DNA of 64,000 bases from Paenibacillus sp. MAEPY2 (GTDB lineage: Bacteria > Bacillota > Bacilli > Paenibacillales > Paenibacillaceae). Each line of letters opens with the position of its first letter. The stretch's first letter is position 1. Of the stretch, positions 8,922-16,736 are shown one piece after another. Location: positions 186,001 to 250,000 of the forward strand of contig NZ_AWUK01000007.1 of NCBI RefSeq assembly GCF_000499205.1. The letters run 5' to 3'. The notes under the pieces are model-generated. The model was not told where the DNA came from and searched no databases. It worked only from the letters and a program-made list of their open reading frames with translations. Both the position numbers and the translations under genes were made by a program.

Positions 8922-9281
8922 TTAGACTTCTTGAGATCTGGCCAGGACTTCATTCGTATACTGTTCTCCCCAGTCTCGCATGCTGTAAATAATCGGCCGG
9001 AGCGTTTCTCCAAACGGTGTAAGCGAATATTCCACTTTGGGCGGAACTTGAGGATAGATTTCCCTGTGAACAATTCCGCTGCTTTCCAACTCTCTTAACT
9101 GGAGAGTTAGCATCCTTTGGGTGATATCTGGAAATAATTTTCGGATCTCGTTGAATCTTAACGAACCAGAGAATAGGTGATATAGAATCGCACCTTTCCA
9201 TTTGCCTCCGATGACACTAAGCGTGACTTCGACGGAACAGCCATAAGGAGTGGGACACTCATCAATGGTTTTCTTTTTCAT
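8922..9281 (-). CDS. HxlR family winged-helix regulator
   Basis: A 119-residue regulator with the family signature [35 protein letters not shown] and the wing segment [12 protein letters not shown]. One cysteine (Cys15) sits just before the first helix, the position used as a redox or electrophile sensor in several HxlR/YodB-type proteins. It lies downstream of the DoxX gene on the same strand, but a terminator at 9421-9459 separates them, so it probably has its own promoter in 9282-9420. DoxX and oxidoreductases are common HxlR targets; control of the upstream operon is inference. Confidence 0.9.
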   Translation of the reverse strand: MKKKTIDECPTPYGCSVEVTLSVIGGKWKGAILYHLFSGSLRFNEIRKLFPDITQRMLTLQLRELESSGIVHREIYPQVPPKVEYSLTPFGETLRPIIYSMRDWGEQYTNEVLARSQEV

Positions 9282-9420
9282 TATAATTGCACCCCCATCG
9301 TGTGGTTATTTATGGTATCTATTGGAGTACTACATCACATAAATGTACGTATCATTCATCTATGAGCATATCACTTCTCTCTTGGATTATAAACCCCATG
9401 GCTCAGCATGATGTCCAGAC

Positions 9421-9459
9421 AACAAAGAACCCTGGCTTCGTGCTAGCGAAACCAGGGTT
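9421..9459 (-). terminator. Terminator after the DoxX gene
   Basis: Stem AACCCTGG/CCAGGGTT at 9428-9435 and 9452-9459 with inner TTCG/CGAA pairing; followed on the minus strand by a T-rich tract. Confidence 0.82.
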
Positions 9460-9476
9460 AGGGAATGAAAGGCTGA

Positions 9477-9872
9477 TTATATCAAATGGTCCAGGGAGTA
9501 TGCCCCTGCACCCGCAAGTGCAACACCGATCAACGATCCGAGTATAACCAGATTGTATTCGAATCCTCCGTTCAGATTCCAAAGTCCCTTATCTGCATGG
9601 ACTTTCACTATGGCAACAACCATAGGAATTATGAGCAAAATGGCAGCAACACCAGTCCAGAGCCCTGCTCCAAATAGGAACCCACCGATCAATTCAATAA
9701 GCCCTCCACAGACAGCCATAACTCTCGCAGGCTTCAGGCCCATCGCTCCGAAAAATTCGGCAGTTCCTGATATTCCTTCTCCACCAAACCAGCCAAACAG
9801 TTTCTTGCATGCATGACCCATCATAATGAAACTAATAACAAGTCGAATAATAAGTAATCCGGTGTCTAACAC
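9477..9872 (-). CDS. DoxX family membrane protein
   Basis: A 131-residue four-helix membrane protein of the DoxX/SURF4-like family, with the typical RLVISFIMMGHACKKLFGWF start and a central Gly-rich helix pair. The start used is the GTG at 9872, preceded by AGAAGAGG; a longer frame reaching 10046 overlaps the next gene and has no support. DoxX proteins are linked to thiol and redox stress responses in actinobacteria and bacilli. It is the last gene of a three-gene unit with a Gfo/Idh/MocA oxidoreductase and an adenosylhomocysteinase-like protein, ending at a terminator. Confidence 0.85.
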   Translation of the reverse strand: MLDTGLLIIRLVISFIMMGHACKKLFGWFGGEGISGTAEFFGAMGLKPARVMAVCGGLIELIGGFLFGAGLWTGVAAILLIIPMVVAIVKVHADKGLWNLNGGFEYNLVILGSLIGVALAGAGAYSLDHLI

Positions 9873-9930
9873 GTACTCTTTTCCTCTTCTCTGGTCATAT
9901 AAAACGGATTCGTCTTGTATCGTATAAACG

Positions 9931-10923
9931 TCAGATAAGTGACGCCAGAATGGTATCACATAACGCCATGGTTTCAATATTATCCTTGCCACTAGAATGT
10001 GGAACAGACTTGTTCTGACAGCATTCCATGAAATGAGCCATCTCACCTACAAATCCTCTTAAGTAGAGGTCGCGGTAAGCCCCTGACATGGGTGAGCCGG
10101 AAGGGGTGAAAACAGTATCCTTCTCCTCAAGGGATTTCCAGGGAAGGTTATTTCCTGTACGGGATGGATGAACCGTGAGTGTGTTAATCTCATCTGCTAA
10201 AGCAAATCCGTCGTCAAAGGTGACGAGTACACTTTCGCTCTCGCGTGTCCATGCACTCATGCCTGCAAAGTAGACACTGCCCACCACACCCTGATTAAAT
10301 TTAAGGGAAATGCTCTGGTTAATATGTTCTCCGTCCTTAACTGTCGTGCCTGTAACCTGAACGGCCTCCCCGAACAGAAAACGCATCAGATCAACCATAT
10401 GAATGGCAGCAAGCTTCATAAATTGCTCCTCATTCTTGCAGAATGGTGTGCTGTCTACAGCGAATTTCATTTGGAAAGAACGTGCTCTGCCCATTGATCC
10501 GCCATCAATCAGTTCCTTGAGTTTTATGTAGACCGGAGCATACCGTTTCATAAATCCAACCATGACAACCACGCCTGCCTTTTGGGCAGCCTCCGCCACA
10601 GCAGCGGCCTCCGCAGCGTTCCATCCGAGGGGTTTATCCACATATACATTTTTGCCAGCCCGGATGCATTCAAGGGCAAGAGCAGTCTGATCCTGTGGTT
10701 GCGCCACAACAACAACTCCATCACAGTCTTCATTCTGCAACATCAGCTGAGTATTGTCATAGGCTTTCCCGCTGCTCCCAAAACGAAGGAGCGCCGCCAT
10801 GGAACGTTCAATACTGCGGGTAGCAATGGCCTGAATTTCTGCTCCTGCTTCAACCGCAGAAGGATATATATTTGTGGATGCATGAAAACCTGCACCTATA
10901 AAACAAAGTTTCGCTTTTTTCAT
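9931..10923 (-). CDS. Gfo/Idh/MocA family oxidoreductase
   Basis: A 330-residue NAD(P)-dependent dehydrogenase. The Rossmann motif FIGAGFHA is at 8-15, the family DKP motif has Lys97, and the C-terminal substrate domain follows from about 125 with a histidine in AAIHMVDLMRFLFGE that matches the usual catalytic position. These enzymes oxidise or reduce sugars and cyclitols. The gene is 40 bases downstream of the adenosylhomocysteinase-like gene and 58 bases upstream of doxX, so the three are likely one operon. Substrate not predictable. Confidence 0.88.
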   Translation of the reverse strand: MKKAKLCFIGAGFHASTNIYPSAVEAGAEIQAIATRSIERSMAALLRFGSSGKAYDNTQLMLQNEDCDGVVVVAQPQDQTALALECIRAGKNVYVDKPLGWNAAEAAAVAEAAQKAGVVVMVGFMKRYAPVYIKLKELIDGGSMGRARSFQMKFAVDSTPFCKNEEQFMKLAAIHMVDLMRFLFGEAVQVTGTTVKDGEHINQSISLKFNQGVVGSVYFAGMSAWTRESESVLVTFDDGFALADEINTLTVHPSRTGNNLPWKSLEEKDTVFTPSGSPMSGAYRDLYLRGFVGEMAHFMECCQNKSVPHSSGKDNIETMALCDTILASLI

Positions 10924-10963
10924 GTGAACCTCTCCTTTAAATGCAGATCACCAATCACACTGA

Positions 10964-12151
10964 TTAGATTCTGTAGCTTAAATGCTTCAGCATCTGTCCG
11001 GCAATGGTGTTGTTAACGCTATGAGGAACCGGCTGTGGTCCGAGGGTGAGATGCTGGCGTTGCTGTACAAGATATAGGAGGGAGGCGGCTTGCAGGGACA
11101 AGCCCAGATCCATCGTTTCGGCAGGGTTGCCACTGCCACCAGCTAAGTTCAGCATCTCGCCTTGAGTAAGCAGCATGAGTCGACGTCCGTTGGCTAATGT
11201 AAATTGTTCAATATCCGTTGTCAGTTGTTCCGTATGCTTCGCATCCTGACGGAGACTTTCCAGATCCATCTCCCAAGAAAAATGTCCGGCATTGGCGAGG
11301 ATCGTTCCATCATTCATTTGATTAAAATGTTCCTTCATAATGGCGTTAGGACGGCCAGTGACAGTAACGTACACTTGGGCAAATGCAAATGTATCTTCCA
11401 ATCGTGCCACTCTGAATCCATCCAGTACCGCTTCCAGGCTAGCAATTGGATCGGTTTCAACAACGACGACCTGGCTGCCCAGATTCCGCAAATACCTGGC
11501 AATGCCTCGTCCGCAGCTTCCATAACCTACGATGACGAAACGACGTGTGGGTAGAATCAGATTTGTAGTACGCATAAAACCTTCAATAATGGTCTGTCCA
11601 ACACCATGTTCATTTTCCATAATCCGTTTGAGTGGACTGTCATTAATGACAATGATCGGGAAAGGAATGTTCTCACCCGTCTCTTCACGCAGCAGATTGG
11701 CCCCGGTTGTTGTCTCCTCCGTACCACCAATAAGAGAGTTAGTATCATACTGTTGAATGAGCGTGCGCGCCAGATCAGCTCCATTATCCATGAGGAGATG
11801 GGGGTGGTGACGAAGTACACTGTGGATATTTTGCAGGTGCTCATTGCGTCTGTCCGCACGTTGACCATATACCGTGATGCCTTCTTCCTGCAGAGCTGCT
11901 GCGACGGCGTCTTTGGTTGTGCCCGGGCTACCAGTCAATACAACGTTGGCTCCACCTGCCTGGAGTGTGCGGCATAACACAGCTGTTTTGGGCTCCACAT
12001 GAATACATATACCGATGGTTAAGCCAGCAAAAGGCCGCTCTTTGGCAAACTGGGATTTCAATTCGCCGAGCAGGGGCATATGCATTTCCGTCCATTGAAT
12101 GCTGTGTTTTCCTTCTTCAATACGTTCATGTGTTGTGTTCTTGATCGTCAT
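10964..12151 (-). CDS. Adenosylhomocysteinase-like protein
   Basis: A 395-residue relative of S-adenosylhomocysteine hydrolase, the NAD-dependent enzyme that splits SAH to adenosine and homocysteine. Recognisable points: Asp122, EETTTG at 145-150, NDS plus Lys175, the NAD motif GYGSCGRG near 209 and GHFSWE. Differences: the aspartate that follows the catalytic lysine by four is Glu179, and the C-terminal Lys/Tyr-bearing tail (PDHYRY in animal enzymes) is absent, as in archaeal-type forms. Most bacilli recycle SAH through Pfs/LuxS. The ATG at 12151 follows AGGGGAG; the longer frame to 12199 has no site. First gene of an operon with Gfo/Idh and DoxX. It may act on SAH, inosylhomocysteine or another nucleoside thioether. 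Confidence 0.82.
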   Translation of the reverse strand: MTIKNTTHERIEEGKHSIQWTEMHMPLLGELKSQFAKERPFAGLTIGICIHVEPKTAVLCRTLQAGGANVVLTGSPGTTKDAVAAALQEEGITVYGQRADRRNEHLQNIHSVLRHHPHLLMDNGADLARTLIQQYDTNSLIGGTEETTTGANLLREETGENIPFPIIVINDSPLKRIMENEHGVGQTIIEGFMRTTNLILPTRRFVIVGYGSCGRGIARYLRNLGSQVVVVETDPIASLEAVLDGFRVARLEDTFAFAQVYVTVTGRPNAIMKEHFNQMNDGTILANAGHFSWEMDLESLRQDAKHTEQLTTDIEQFTLANGRRLMLLTQGEMLNLAGGSGNPAETMDLGLSLQAASLLYLVQQRQHLTLGPQPVPHSVNNTIAGQMLKHLSYRI

Positions 12152-12183
12152 GCAAAGCTCCCCTTTTCTATGCAAGGTATAGC

Positions 12184-12259
12184 GTGTCCAGCAGGACACA
12201 TGATCTGCTTAATGTCTACGATAGGGAGTTTGATGGGGTTAAAAAAGGACATATGTCCT
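12184..12259. promoter_or_regulatory. Two inverted repeats sharing GGACA/TGTCC half-sites upstream of the adenosylhomocysteinase-like operon
   Basis: AGGACATATGTCCT at 12246-12259 is a perfect 14-bp palindrome. A second element at 12184-12199, GTGTCC-AGCA-GGACAC, repeats the same half-sites in everted order. Both lie 30-110 bases before the operon start. They look like operator sites of one regulator, whose identity is not clear. Confidence 0.5.
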
Positions 12260-12385
12260 ATTCATTGCAGCTTGGAAAAAAGGTATTGCAAACTTATTTC
12301 AGAGCATGTATACTCTTAATTACGGTAAAACAAGAAATTGCTTGACCGGAATGCTTTTCATCCATAATGAGAAGATACATATTAT

Positions 12386-12469
<84 letters not shown>

Positions 12470-12474
12470 TCGAA

Positions 12475-12525
12475 GAAAAAAAGCTCGCTAAATTGCTCTA
12501 AAGGCAATTCGCGAGCTTTTTTTGT
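12475..12525. terminator. Terminator after tRNA-Leu, shared with the convergent small gene
   Basis: AAAAAGCTCGC/GCGAGCTTTTT outer stem plus inner AATTGC/GCAATT stem, with A-run and T-run on the two sides. Confidence 0.9.
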
Positions 12526-12529
12526 TTTT

Positions 12530-12709
12530 TTATTTATTGAACATGAATTGTTGCACACATAGGCCTGCGATCGCTCCAGCAATACCAAAGAGTGCAACAC
12601 TGGCCATCACCTCATATGCCTGAAAGCGAAACAAAAAAGCGATGCCGCTGCCAAATGTCGTTCCTGCGAGAAATCCGAGAGAAATTCCTATTTCTTTGGT
12701 TAATTTCAT
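12530..12709 (-). CDS. Small two-helix membrane protein, unknown function
   Basis: A 59-residue protein with two hydrophobic segments (about 7-27 and 34-54) and little else, ending FMFNK. The ATG at 12709 is preceded by GCAGGTGA at good spacing; the longer frame to 12748 is not supported. I do not recognise the family. It is convergent with tRNA-Leu and divergent from the AraM-type dehydrogenase gene. Confidence 0.65.
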   Translation of the reverse strand: MKLTKEIGISLGFLAGTTFGSGIAFLFRFQAYEVMASVALFGIAGAIAGLCVQQFMFNK

Positions 12710-12869
12710 AGGTTCACCTGCTTGGGAATGTGAGTTTAGAATTTGCAAATTTTTGATACAGGAAGTAAAGTGTGATCAGGAAAATACTCACATTTTATTT
12801 CCTTTTTTCATTTTGTGGTTTTCTCCGTGCAATTATGCATGATATTTCTTAAGGGAGGTTAAGAGCGAA

Positions 12870-14024
12870 GTGAATATGAACGAGCGGATTGCCGCATGGA
12901 ACGAAGAAGCGCAGAATTGTACTTGTGGGCATGATCATCGGTTGGTGGAAATGCAAGTCTATTTGGAGCATGGAGCTATTCAGCGGTTACCTCGTTATTT
13001 GTCCGAACAAGAGTACAAGCATGTTACAGTTGTATATGATCGATTTACGGGTTCGGCAGCAGGAAACGAGGTGGTAAAGAACATTCGAGAAGCGGGCGTT
13101 TATGTGGATGAGATATGCATGCCAGAAAACAAATCGGGGGACGTAATCGCCGATGAGGCTGGGATTGTGCAGGTACTGCTCGGTGTGAAACAGGAAAGTC
13201 AGGCAATCATTGCTGCTGGTTCAGGGACCATTCATGATCTGGTGCGATTTGTTTGCTCCAAAATGAACAAGCCCTTTCTGTCCGTACCCACGGCAGCTTC
13301 GGTTGACGGATTTACCTCGGCGGGTGCACCTCTTATTGTAAGTTGCGTCAAACAGACGTTCCAGGCGGTGCCGCCTAAAGCTATTTTTGCGGATATCGAT
13401 ATTTTGGAGCAAGCTCCGCAAGAGATGAATGCCGCCGGATTCGGAGATATGCTTGGTAAATATACATCACTGGCGGACTGGGTGGTTTCCAGGGATTTGG
13501 GTGGGGAACCGTTCTGCCCCGTAGCTTATCGCATGACAGAAGAGGCACTAACGACCTGTGTGGAACATGTACAAGGTATCGCTGAAGGACGGGCCGATGG
13601 TGTGACTGTATTGATGGATGCTCTGATCGCTTCCGGCATTTCCATGCTAATCATTGATCATTCCCGCCCTGCATCTGGTGGAGAACATCATCTGTCTCAT
13701 CGGTGGGAGATGGACCTGATGGAGGCAGGGCACAAGCCTGTTTTGCATGGAGCCAAGGTGGGAGTAGCCTGTGCACTGCTTACCGTAAAATACAAAGATC
13801 TTGCACAAAAATCCGAAGAGCCGGTTTTCGGTGTGTATAATAATCTTCCAGATGCTTCTCAGCTAACAGCTTGGCTTGAGCAAGTTGGGGGACCTACGAC
13901 GACTGAACAACTGGGTGTATCCATGGAGATGGTGGAACATGCTTTTACCACAGCTCATTTGCTACGGGATCGTTATACGGGACTGAAATATATCAATGAG
14001 ATTCTAAATGTCGGTTCGAAATAA
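12870..14024 (+). CDS. araM: sn-glycerol-1-phosphate dehydrogenase (AraM/EgsA type)
   Basis: A 384-residue metal-dependent alcohol dehydrogenase close in size to Bacillus AraM (394), which reduces dihydroxyacetone phosphate to glycerol-1-phosphate, the backbone for heptaprenylglyceryl phosphate. The NAD-binding GSGT is at 117-120, the conserved PTAASVDGFTSAGAP at about 140-154. Metal ligands by homology are Asp193, a His in the cluster 273-277 and His293. The start is GTG after GGGAGGTT; an ATG two codons later is possible. In B. subtilis araM sits in the arabinose operon. Here it stands alone, although an AraR-type palindrome lies 43 bases after its stop. Confidence 0.9.
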   Translation: MNMNERIAAWNEEAQNCTCGHDHRLVEMQVYLEHGAIQRLPRYLSEQEYKHVTVVYDRFTGSAAGNEVVKNIREAGVYVDEICMPENKSGDVIADEAGIVQVLLGVKQESQAIIAAGSGTIHDLVRFVCSKMNKPFLSVPTAASVDGFTSAGAPLIVSCVKQTFQAVPPKAIFADIDILEQAPQEMNAAGFGDMLGKYTSLADWVVSRDLGGEPFCPVAYRMTEEALTTCVEHVQGIAEGRADGVTVLMDALIASGISMLIIDHSRPASGGEHHLSHRWEMDLMEAGHKPVLHGAKVGVACALLTVKYKDLAQKSEEPVFGVYNNLPDASQLTAWLEQVGGPTTTEQLGVSMEMVEHAFTTAHLLRDRYTGLKYINEILNVGSK

Positions 14025-14066
14025 AGAAGAAAGAAATAATATGAACAAGTGTTATCTTATACAATT

Positions 14067-14082
14067 ATTTGTACGTACAAAT
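14067..14082. promoter_or_regulatory. AraR-like operator (perfect palindrome)
   Basis: ATTTGTACGTACAAAT matches the consensus I recall for the Bacillus arabinose repressor AraR base for base. It lies 43 bases after the araM stop, in a region without a clear gene, and overlaps a TTGTAC that could be a -35. Regulator identity is by motif only. Confidence 0.65.
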
Positions 14083-14254
14083 TAATAGTGCTTAATGTAA
14101 TGTATGAGACAAGATAGTGTCGTTGTATACAATATAGGTGTTGGTGCTTGATTGGAAAGTAATATATCCAGATAAATTTCTGAAGAACAAAGTGATACAA
14201 GGGTTTAGAATGGATCGGATCAAACGTTATTCAAACTGAATTAGAGGATGGATT
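14083..14254. other. Intergenic stretch without a convincing gene
   Basis: Between the AraR-like palindrome and a terminator there is room for a transcript of about 150-200 nt. A 31-codon frame opens with GTG at 14144 but has only a weak AGGTG before it. A TTGTATACAA palindrome is at 14123-14132. I see no recognised family here. Confidence 0.4.
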
Positions 14255-14288
14255 AAAGCCTACTCCCTTAAGGGACAGGCTTTTTTTA
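14255..14288 (+). terminator. Rho-independent terminator in the araM downstream region
   Basis: AAAGCCT/AGGCTTT outer stem with inner TCCC/GGGA pairing and a T-run. It is 230 bases after araM, so it may end the araM transcript or a short separate one. Confidence 0.85.
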
Positions 14289-14312
14289 TACTTCATATAA
14301 AGTGTTGAATTA

Positions 14313-14328
14313 AATTGTTCGTACAAAT
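14313..14328. promoter_or_regulatory. Second AraR-like operator
   Basis: AATTGTTCGTACAAAT differs from the perfect palindrome at 14067 at two positions. It lies about 100 bases upstream of the candidate structured RNA and 246 bases from the first site, a spacing that could allow looping. Confidence 0.55.
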
Positions 14329-14423
14329 AGTTCGGGGAAATGGAGCTAACGATGAAGTTTTATTTCTTTAAATGATCCATGATTTAATGGAATGGTTGGT
14401 TAGCATGGATGAGGTATATATAT

Positions 14424-14681
14424 ATAAGTGGCCGCGCCTTTCGACAATGGGATTTCCCCTCGTTCAGAGAGCGCGCTGTACCGGCCCAGGTTAAGGAGTG
14501 ACTGGGGACGAAGGATTAATGTATCTAAAGCTGGTTGGAGGGCAAGAGGGCCGCTTATCGCCCCTGAGAGATGATGCTTAGTGCACATGACTTGAGAAAT
14601 GGTAACCTAATATCACCTGTACGATGAAACTTATACCTTAAAAAGGCTCTGTCTTTCCCAAGAGGGAGGACAGAGCCTTTT
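14424..14681 (+). ncRNA. Candidate structured non-coding RNA with its own terminator
   Basis: A GC-rich block in an AT-rich gap. A 10-bp closing stem pairs 14424-14433 (ATAAGTGGCC) with 14549-14558 (GGCCGCTTAT). Inside are an arm closed by GCGC/GCGC (14434-14437 with 14471-14474) carrying CGA/TCG and GGGA/TCCC, and a hairpin CCCAG/CTGGG (14485-14489 with 14502-14506) with AAGGAG in its loop. About 80 nt of linker leads to a U-tailed terminator at 14641-14681. TATATATATATAA just upstream could serve as a -10. No open frame with a ribosome site fits. It matches no riboswitch or RNA family I can recall. The pairing is seen; transcription is inferred, and the minus strand cannot be ruled out. Confidence 0.5.
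14641..14681. terminator. Strong bidirectional terminator
   Basis: A 13-bp perfect stem AAAAGGCTCTGTC/GACAGAGCCTTTT. It can end the candidate RNA on the plus strand and the double-HTH gene on the minus strand. Confidence 0.92.
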
Positions 14682-14695
14682 GGTTGTTCGCTAAT

Positions 14696-15292
14696 TTAGT
14701 TATTGTGGCGATCTTTCAAGATGACATCTGCGAACAAAATAGTTTTCGGGATGCGGAAAAACTGTTCCGCTTGTTCCTGAAACGCAGCAGAAGGCAGCGT
14801 TCCCTGATGCAGCCATTTGCGGAAAGTGCCGGGGTGAACCCCGATCCAGTGGCTGACATCTGTCACCGACAAATCATGGACCATACACAAGCCTGTCAGA
14901 ATACGGTTGCTAACCGGAGAACGGGTCACCGTACGCTTCATGAAACGGGAAGGCTCGGGCTGACAAATGACAGGGCTTTTGCGTACCACTTCTTCGTTAA
15001 AAAGAATGTGACGCGGGTAGCCGAGCAATTGACATGCCTTGTCCAAATTGGTACTGCCGGGTATCCGTCCTTCATACACCCACGCGCTGACGCTGCGTGA
15101 AGAGATGGATAGATCTTCGGCGAGCTGGGACAACTTGATATCATTGGCCATCAGCACGGCAAGAAGAACACGGTTGCGGATTTGACAGCGTGTCGGTTTT
15201 CGGAATCGTTTAACACGGACGCCTTTTCCCAAATATTTACGGTTGATCAGAGACCACGCCTGGATGGAATGTTGTTCTGGTTGATTAGGCAT
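14696..15292 (-). CDS. Double helix-turn-helix protein with an internal duplication
   Basis: A 198-residue basic protein. Two related halves are visible, about 39-97 and 128-190: each opens NR(V/I)L, passes an HTH-like stretch and a conserved W...G..P, and closes with P(R/K)xILF. This fits two XRE/Cro-like DNA-binding units in one chain with no separate sensor domain. The ATG at 15292 follows GGAGG. It stands alone between terminators, facing the candidate RNA. I do not recognise a named family; a transcription factor able to bind as a monomer is a reasonable reading. Confidence 0.7.
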   Translation of the reverse strand: MPNQPEQHSIQAWSLINRKYLGKGVRVKRFRKPTRCQIRNRVLLAVLMANDIKLSQLAEDLSISSRSVSAWVYEGRIPGSTNLDKACQLLGYPRHILFNEEVVRKSPVICQPEPSRFMKRTVTRSPVSNRILTGLCMVHDLSVTDVSHWIGVHPGTFRKWLHQGTLPSAAFQEQAEQFFRIPKTILFADVILKDRHNN

Positions 15293-15741
15293 ATTTCCTC
15301 CGATTTTTTTAACCAAATACTACAATAAGTATGGGGGTACTTTCAAGTGCCGGGTGCACCTGTTTCAAATGAGCCGATGCGTGAATCCGCTCCAAAGGAG
15401 GAATTATGAACTAGACCAGACGTAATTCACATCCTAGTATATTCCTAGATTACAATGTTTCACTAAATTTAAGGGATCAAATAGATAATCAATAAAAATA
15501 AAATGAGTCTAATTACCTATAAGTGTGACTATAGTACTTTTATCTATTTTTTGTTGATATGATGCGGTTTATTTCCCTGATTTACCCATAAATATTTGAT
15601 TTCCGTTAAAGGAACCAATTTCCAATGTGCACAAATCTGAAATTAGAAATCCGCTTGTTCAGCCAGGCATGTGGCCTGTCAAAATCTCTTACTCTTACAT
15701 ATCTTGTATAGAGATCAAAATGAGAGGGAGAGGTGAGAAAC
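15293..15741. other. Intergenic region upstream of the holin-like gene
   Basis: AT-rich 449 bases. A strong AAAGGAGG at 15394-15401 is followed by ATG AAC TAG at 15406, a two-codon frame. Nothing else with a clear ribosome site is seen. It must hold the promoters of the divergent flanking genes, but I could not pick them with confidence. Confidence 0.45.
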
Positions 15742-16275
15742 GTGAATCCATCCGTAAGTACCTTTGCTGCCATTTCAGGGGCGTTCATGACGTTTGCTTT
15801 TGGTGGATGGGATCAGCTGCTTAGCTTGCTGGCGGTTGCAATGGCTGTGGATTATATTACGGGTCTCGCTGCTGCAGTCAGAACGGGTAAAGGATTGAAT
15901 AGTAATGTTGGATTTTGGGGGCTCGCGCGCAAAGGCCTTATGTTGACGGTTATTCTGCTAGCCCACCGAATTGACATGCTCATGGGAACTGACGTTATTA
16001 AAGGGGGAGCCATCTACTTTTATCTCGTGAATGAGCTGATATCCATTACCGAAAATTATGCCCGCATCGGGCTTCCGCTGCCTGACAAGCTCAGACAAGC
16101 TATAGCAGTGCTCAAAAAGCAGGAGAGTTTGTCTGACCGGGAATGGCCCCAACCACAGCCGAGCTTGGAGGATCAGGAGACAAATGATCAAGCGACGGAA
16201 GTTGTCACGGACAAACAGACAGACCCGAGTGAACAGACAGATAATACACCTCAGGAGAAATCAAAGGGCGAATGA
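15742..16275 (+). CDS. Phage holin family (toxin secretion/lysis type) membrane protein
   Basis: A 177-residue protein with three to four hydrophobic helices in the first 125 residues, including the family motif MAVDYITGLAAAV and the ITENYARIGLPLPDKL segment. The last 45 residues are polar, rich in Gln, Glu, Thr and Asp. This matches the phi29-unrelated TcdE/BhlA-like holin family, often chromosomal in bacilli. The GTG at 15742 is 8 bases after GGGAGAGG; the GTG at 15733 lies too close to it. No endolysin or other phage gene is adjacent, so it is likely a domesticated copy. Confidence 0.82.
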   Translation: MNPSVSTFAAISGAFMTFAFGGWDQLLSLLAVAMAVDYITGLAAAVRTGKGLNSNVGFWGLARKGLMLTVILLAHRIDMLMGTDVIKGGAIYFYLVNELISITENYARIGLPLPDKLRQAIAVLKKQESLSDREWPQPQPSLEDQETNDQATEVVTDKQTDPSEQTDNTPQEKSKGE

Positions 16276-16410
16276 AAGCAGCCCCGATTACATTGTCTTT
16301 GAAGAGAACGTTTCCAAGTATCCTTTCGTAATAGAGGACGTTATGATATATTTTGGATACAAGAAAATTCATTCATACCAATTATTATACTCAAATGAGG
16401 TGCTTGTCTG

Positions 16411-16698
16411 ATGATTAAACATATTGTTCTGTTTAAAATGAAGGATCGTTCTCCTGAAAGTATTGAAGCGGCTGCTACTGTTCTCCGCAATCTGCAAGGG
16501 AAAATTGATGTTCTGGTTTCGCTTGAAGTAGGTGTTGACGTGCTTCGTTCGGACAGATCTTTTGACATCTCACTTACAGCAGAGTTTGCATCACTGGAAG
16601 ATCTTCAGGCATATCAGGTGCATCCATTGCATCAGGAAGTCATCAAGTATATGAACGAGGTCAGAGAGCAGTCGATTGCAGTAGACTACGAAATCTAA
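16411..16698 (+). CDS. Dabb family (stress-responsive alpha-beta barrel) protein
   Basis: A 95-residue dimeric alpha+beta barrel protein with the diagnostic MIKHIVLFKMKD start and HPLHQEVIKYMNEV helix. The role of these proteins in bacteria is poorly known; some relatives are cyclases or stress proteins. A GAGGTG precedes the ATG. A 136-base gap separates it from the holin-like gene. Confidence 0.88.
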   Translation: MIKHIVLFKMKDRSPESIEAAATVLRNLQGKIDVLVSLEVGVDVLRSDRSFDISLTAEFASLEDLQAYQVHPLHQEVIKYMNEVREQSIAVDYEI

Positions 16699-16736
16699 TC
16701 TGTAATTCATTCTACTTTGGATAAAGGGGACTCTGC

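Noticed and set aside
12200..12385. SAH or SAM riboswitch before the adenosylhomocysteinase-like gene
   Set aside because: No conserved SAH or SAM riboswitch core is visible; only inverted repeats of operator type are present.
14400..14588. Minus-strand frame of 62 codons over the candidate RNA
   Set aside because: No ribosome site and no family; the base pairing pattern explains the region better.
14560..14640. Possible T-box or riboswitch leader
   Set aside because: The GAGAAATGGTAACC stretch only faintly recalls a T-box; the GGTGG-ACCGCG core is missing and no gene follows on the same strand.
15742..16275. Prophage remnant around the holin-like gene
   Set aside because: No endolysin, tail, integrase or attachment repeat nearby; neighbouring genes are chromosomal.
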